Assembly (NCBI GenBank): GCA_049694275.1
Contig: JBAVQS010000070.1
Coordinates: forward strand, 1 to 8,982
Length of the DNA stretch: 8,982 nt
Direction: 5' to 3'
From: JBAVQS01 sp049694275
GTDB lineage: Bacteria; Chloroflexota; Anaerolineae; UBA4142; SHND01
Shown: positions 6,883 to 8,982 of the stretch, one piece after another
Layout: each line of letters begins with the position of its first letter
Position numbering within the stretch: the stretch's first letter is position 1
Position numbers and translations under genes: made by a program
Notes under the pieces: generated by a model
The model's input: the letters and a program-made list of their open reading frames with translations, nothing else
Databases searched by the model: none
Told to the model about the DNA's origin: nothing

Positions 6883-7797
6883 ATGCCAAAATTTCCATCT
6901 GAAATCTTCGGCCATCCCTATTATGCAACCGACCCGAAGGCCACCGCGGACCGTCGGAATCACTGGTGCCCGTTTGTCGACCGCGTGTGCTACAAGCGGA
7001 GCCGGCTTGTCGATTATCCCTTTGGCGCCTGTTCCTGCCATTCCCAGGATAACAACATTGCCATCTGCCCGCGCCGGTTTCTGGATCAGAACAGAGTATT
7101 TGCAGATATTGCGGAGCATCATTTTGGCACGCTGCATGATATCCTGGTCTTTCCCGAAGTGGGCCTCTCAAAGATTGGCAATTTCGATTTTGTCATGGTC
7201 AGGCATAAGCCACTCTCAGCCGAGATAGAAGATTTTGCCGTGATCGAATTTCAAACCGGGCAGACAACGAGCACAGGCGCGCTCGTTCAAGGGTTTGTCG
7301 ATTTCATGCACGGCGAGGATGTGAGCAACAAGACTTATCAATTCGGATTGAACACATACGACATCTGGAAACGGACCTTTACACAGATTCTCAACAAAGG
7401 CGTCATCCTGGAGAGTTGGGGTCACAAAATCTATTGGGTTGTCCAAGAGCATATCTACGACTATTTCGCGACCCGATACAATCTGCAAAACATCGGCTTT
7501 CACACTGACCACTCGACCGTATTTGCGCTCTACGATCTAAAACACGCACCAGACCGGCTTGATCTTGTTCCCACTCGCATGACATCGGCAACTATCGATC
7601 AACTTTTCGCTGCTTTCCGCAACAATCCGAATATTCCGCCATTGCCTGAATTCGTCCAAGTCCTACAGAAAAGGGTCCAATCACGCGCACAGCTCTCTCT
7701 GCAACTCGATCAGCCGGACAGAAGCAGCCGCCTCGACGTTCACCGGTCAAGAGAAGCAGGTGATGCCGATTATGCTCCTGACGAGGGAGCAGAGTAA
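6883..7797 (+). CDS. NotI-family type II restriction endonuclease
   Basis: The 304-residue product shows the hallmarks of NotI. The N-terminus has 'EIFGHPYY' (7-14), then a cysteine cluster: C29 in CPF, C36, C50/C52 and C62 in CPRRF. It matches in spacing and context the metal-binding Cys4 region of NotI. The PD-(D/E)xK-type core follows, with Asp102 in NFDFV and Glu122/Gln124 in VIEFQT, the D...ExQ triad of NotI. 'IWKRTFTQIL' (161-170) corresponds to a conserved NotI segment. NotI itself is 383 residues, so this is a shorter member. ATG 6883 lies 2 bases after the methyltransferase TAA, with only a weak AGG upstream, so translation is probably coupled. The frame extends to a GTG at 6856, but the family starts near 'FFGH', which favours ATG 6883. 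The last 40 residues are polar and unlike NotI. The recognition site is unknown, and NotI's GCGGCCGC cannot be assumed. Confidence 0.88.
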   Translation: MPKFPSEIFGHPYYATDPKATADRRNHWCPFVDRVCYKRSRLVDYPFGACSCHSQDNNIAICPRRFLDQNRVFADIAEHHFGTLHDILVFPEVGLSKIGNFDFVMVRHKPLSAEIEDFAVIEFQTGQTTSTGALVQGFVDFMHGEDVSNKTYQFGLNTYDIWKRTFTQILNKGVILESWGHKIYWVVQEHIYDYFATRYNLQNIGFHTDHSTVFALYDLKHAPDRLDLVPTRMTSATIDQLFAAFRNNPNIPPLPEFVQVLQKRVQSRAQLSLQLDQPDRSSRLDVHRSREAGDADYAPDEGAE

Positions 7798-7859
7798 CGT
7801 TAGGATCGCTACCGTCTGCACAACTGACGATAGACTGATTTTAGATCTTTATGGGTAGA

Positions 7860-7888
7860 TTGACGGCTATCTGCCTCCGTGCTAGTAT
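7860..7888 (+). promoter_or_regulatory. Promoter of the 182-residue unknown gene
   Basis: TTGACG (7860-7865) is followed after 17 bases by TAGTAT (7883-7888), preceded by TGC as an extended -10. The start is expected near 7895, giving a leader of about 45 bases that contains GGAGG before ATG 7940. It shares the GCTAG(A/T)AT form with the promoters at 3196-3225 and 4815-4843. The gene is therefore probably transcribed separately from the R-M operon. Confidence 0.62.
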
Positions 7889-7939
7889 TCCAGCATGCGG
7901 TAGGGATAGGTTAGTCCGGTTCTCTCGTGGAGGTCGGAT

Positions 7940-8488
7940 ATGCAACTACCAGCTCTCTGGAATCGTTGTTACCGATGGATCGAGGCGACAACCTCGTGGC
8001 GCGAGGCCCATGCGCGGGATTTGACTCACCAATTTCTTGCGGGATTTCGATCGGGCAACCTCCGGTCGTGCCAACCGGCGATCAACGCGTATCTGGTCGC
8101 ACTGGAAGAAAAGAAAGGCGACCAGCGCCGGCTGATTGACGATGTCGAGCACGGGTATAATGAGCTGGCCCGCCCCCCTGCGCCCGAGTCCGCGGGAGAC
8201 GATGTTGACCTCGTTCAGGATGAAAAGAGCTCGATACTAGCGCTGCTGAAACGGGTCGAGAAGGAGCTCGAAGATCAGACCCAGGACTGGCGCGCTGAAC
8301 TGCAAGCCCTTGCAGTCCCCCAGGGAGAACCGGCGGCATCGGAGCAGACCTCGCTCCTGGATTCCCTCAAAGCGTTTCTCCCCCTGCAATCCAGGCCCCA
8401 AAACAGGCGCGCCCAATCGTTCGCTTTTCGCGTGCCCACATTGAGCTTGAGGCGCAGCAAAAAGCGGGATTCCTCGCGCAAGAAGTAG
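7940..8488 (+). CDS. Hypothetical 182-residue protein, helical with basic C-terminus
   Basis: The start is well placed: GGAGG (7929-7933) lies 6 bases before ATG 7940 and a promoter lies upstream. I do not recognise the family. There is no signal peptide or membrane segment, so it should be cytoplasmic. Residues about 7-75 are rich in charged and aromatic residues (WIEATTSWREAHARDL, then ALEEKKGDQRRLIDDVEHGYNEL) and look helical. A Pro/Ala/Asp-rich break (78-92) is followed by an amphipathic helix with coiled-coil-like spacing (about 97-124, LLKRVEKELEDQTQDWRAELQAL). A last stretch (138-182) becomes strongly basic (RRSKKRDSSRKK). This suggests a helical or coiled-coil protein with a nucleic-acid-binding or disordered tail, but that is inference. 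It starts 142 bases after the endonuclease stop, with its own promoter, so membership in the R-M system is not supported. Confidence 0.7.
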   Translation: MQLPALWNRCYRWIEATTSWREAHARDLTHQFLAGFRSGNLRSCQPAINAYLVALEEKKGDQRRLIDDVEHGYNELARPPAPESAGDDVDLVQDEKSSILALLKRVEKELEDQTQDWRAELQALAVPQGEPAASEQTSLLDSLKAFLPLQSRPQNRRAQSFAFRVPTLSLRRSKKRDSSRKK

Positions 8489-8610
8489 GGTGATTAAGAC
8501 CCGTTCAAGCAAGGTGCATCCATGAATAGTACCTCTGGGCTATAACGCGTGTGTCAGAGATGCTCTTAAGATATCATTTAGTCTAATACCGCCATACAAT
8601 AAGAGGTGAT

Positions 8611-8652
8611 GAATGCCTCGCGCGGTTCGTTCCGCGCGGGGCATTCTATTTT
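8611..8652 (+). terminator. Rho-independent terminator
   Basis: A 15-bp stem (8611-8625 with 8632-8646, including one T/G wobble) closes a TTCGTT loop and is followed by TATTTT (8647-8652). It sits about 120 bases past the stop of the 182-residue gene and in front of the next secreted-protein gene, so it probably ends the upstream transcript. The intervening 8489-8610 holds no recognisable gene or RNA. Confidence 0.78.
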
Positions 8653-8661
8653 CCGCTGGCG

Positions 8662-8709
8662 TATCAGCATGAGGCTAGCCGGTTTTGGCGGCGCAGGGTC
8701 ATGCTGATA
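8662..8709. repeat. 11-bp perfect inverted repeat upstream of the secreted-protein gene
   Basis: TATCAGCATGA (8662-8672) pairs exactly with TCATGCTGATA (8699-8709) across a 26-base centre that holds the small palindrome GGCTAGCC and GCCGGTTTTGGC. The right arm ends 21 bases before ATG 8731 and just ahead of the AGGAGG. It has no T-run, so it is more likely an operator or a leader hairpin than a terminator. Which of the two is not decidable here. Confidence 0.55.
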
Positions 8710-8713
8710 TATC
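8685..8713 (+). promoter_or_regulatory. Weak candidate promoter of the 3' secreted-protein gene
   Basis: TTGGCG (8685-8690) and TATATC (8708-8713), each 4 of 6 to consensus, are 17 bases apart. The -10 overlaps the right arm of the inverted repeat, which would fit an operator arrangement. The implied leader is only about 13 bases and begins right at the SD, so this is tentative. Confidence 0.25.
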
Positions 8714-8730
8714 AAGCACAGGAGGTAACA

Positions 8731-8982
8731 ATGAAGTTCCATCTGAACCGCTCTTGGTGGCTCTCGCTTCTCGCCGTTTTCGTACTGCTCCTTCTTGGAT
8801 TTGGCTCTGCCCACCCCGTCCTCGCCGGGAACAGTTTTATCTCGGCCCCTAACCGCGTCGATATGGTGTATGACGTGAATCGGGATCTTCTTTATATCAC
8901 GTCAGGCAGCCAGGTTTTGCGTTACAACATCGGTGGACAGCAATTCCTCGATCCTTTTCAAGTAGGCGGCGATCTCAAGGGA
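8731..8982 (+). CDS. Secreted protein, 3' end cut by the window (possible beta-propeller)
   Basis: The frame is open for all 84 codons to the window edge. AGGAGG lies 5 bases before ATG 8731. The product begins with a classical Sec signal peptide: a charged start (MKFHLNRSWW), a long Leu/Val core and a likely cleavage after AHPVLA at residue 32. The mature part, 'FISAPNRVDMVYDVNRDLLYITSGSQVLRYNIGG', shows the 'V.YD..R..LYI..G..V.RYN' rhythm of propeller blades in secreted YncE/SMP-30-like proteins of Chloroflexota. Only one blade is visible, so the fold and function remain unproved. The gene lies after a terminator and inverted repeat, indicating its own transcription. Confidence 0.82.
   Translation, partial: MKFHLNRSWWLSLLAVFVLLLLGFGSAHPVLAGNSFISAPNRVDMVYDVNRDLLYITSGSQVLRYNIGGQQFLDPFQVGGDLKG

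Noticed and set aside
8613..8672. A 19-codon frame with an upstream AGAGGTG
   Set aside because: It is contained in a strong terminator hairpin; its codons follow from the stem sequence.
1..8982. NotI site GCGGCCGC as evidence of self-protection or cutting
   Set aside because: I saw no such site by eye, but one is not expected by chance in 9 kb and the enzyme's specificity is unknown, so nothing follows from it.

Overview
The window looks like a piece of a moderately GC-rich bacterial chromosome, most likely from Chloroflexota (Anaerolineae-like). The main hints are secreted lipoproteins with long Thr/Pro-rich linkers of the 'PTPTPLPPTPTATP' type, Shine-Dalgarno (SD) led genes, and several promoters of the form TTGAC(A/G)-N17/18-GCTAG(A/T)AT. 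The taxonomic call is inference, because no RNA gene or phylogenetic marker is present.

Layout. (1) 51-1973 (+): a lipoprotein with four Ig-like modules and a C-terminal beta-rich domain. (2) 1980-3225 (-): a two-gene operon with its own strong promoter. It encodes a 100-residue FlbD-like small protein with a basic tail, then an alpha/beta-hydrolase of the haloalkane dehalogenase family, joined by an ATGA stop/start overlap. (3) 3242-4719 (-): a second lipoprotein of unknown function with a hairpin terminator. Upstream of it is a coding-like but apparently broken reading frame whose stop codon is fused to the lipoprotein's SD. (4) 4815-7797 (+): a two-gene restriction-modification (R-M) operon. 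A DNA methyltransferase with cysteine clusters between its two catalytic motifs is followed, 2 bases later, by a NotI-family restriction endonuclease with the family's N-terminal cysteine cluster and D...ExQ active site. (5) 7860-8652 (+): a 182-residue unknown protein with its own promoter and a downstream terminator. (6) 8731-end (+): the start of a secreted protein, probably with repeats, cut by the window edge.

The R-M operon is the clear accessory module: its upstream promoter is placed so that the methyltransferase mRNA would be nearly leaderless, and no controller gene is visible. The rest looks like ordinary envelope and metabolic gene content. I see no CRISPR array, transposase, tRNA or rRNA.
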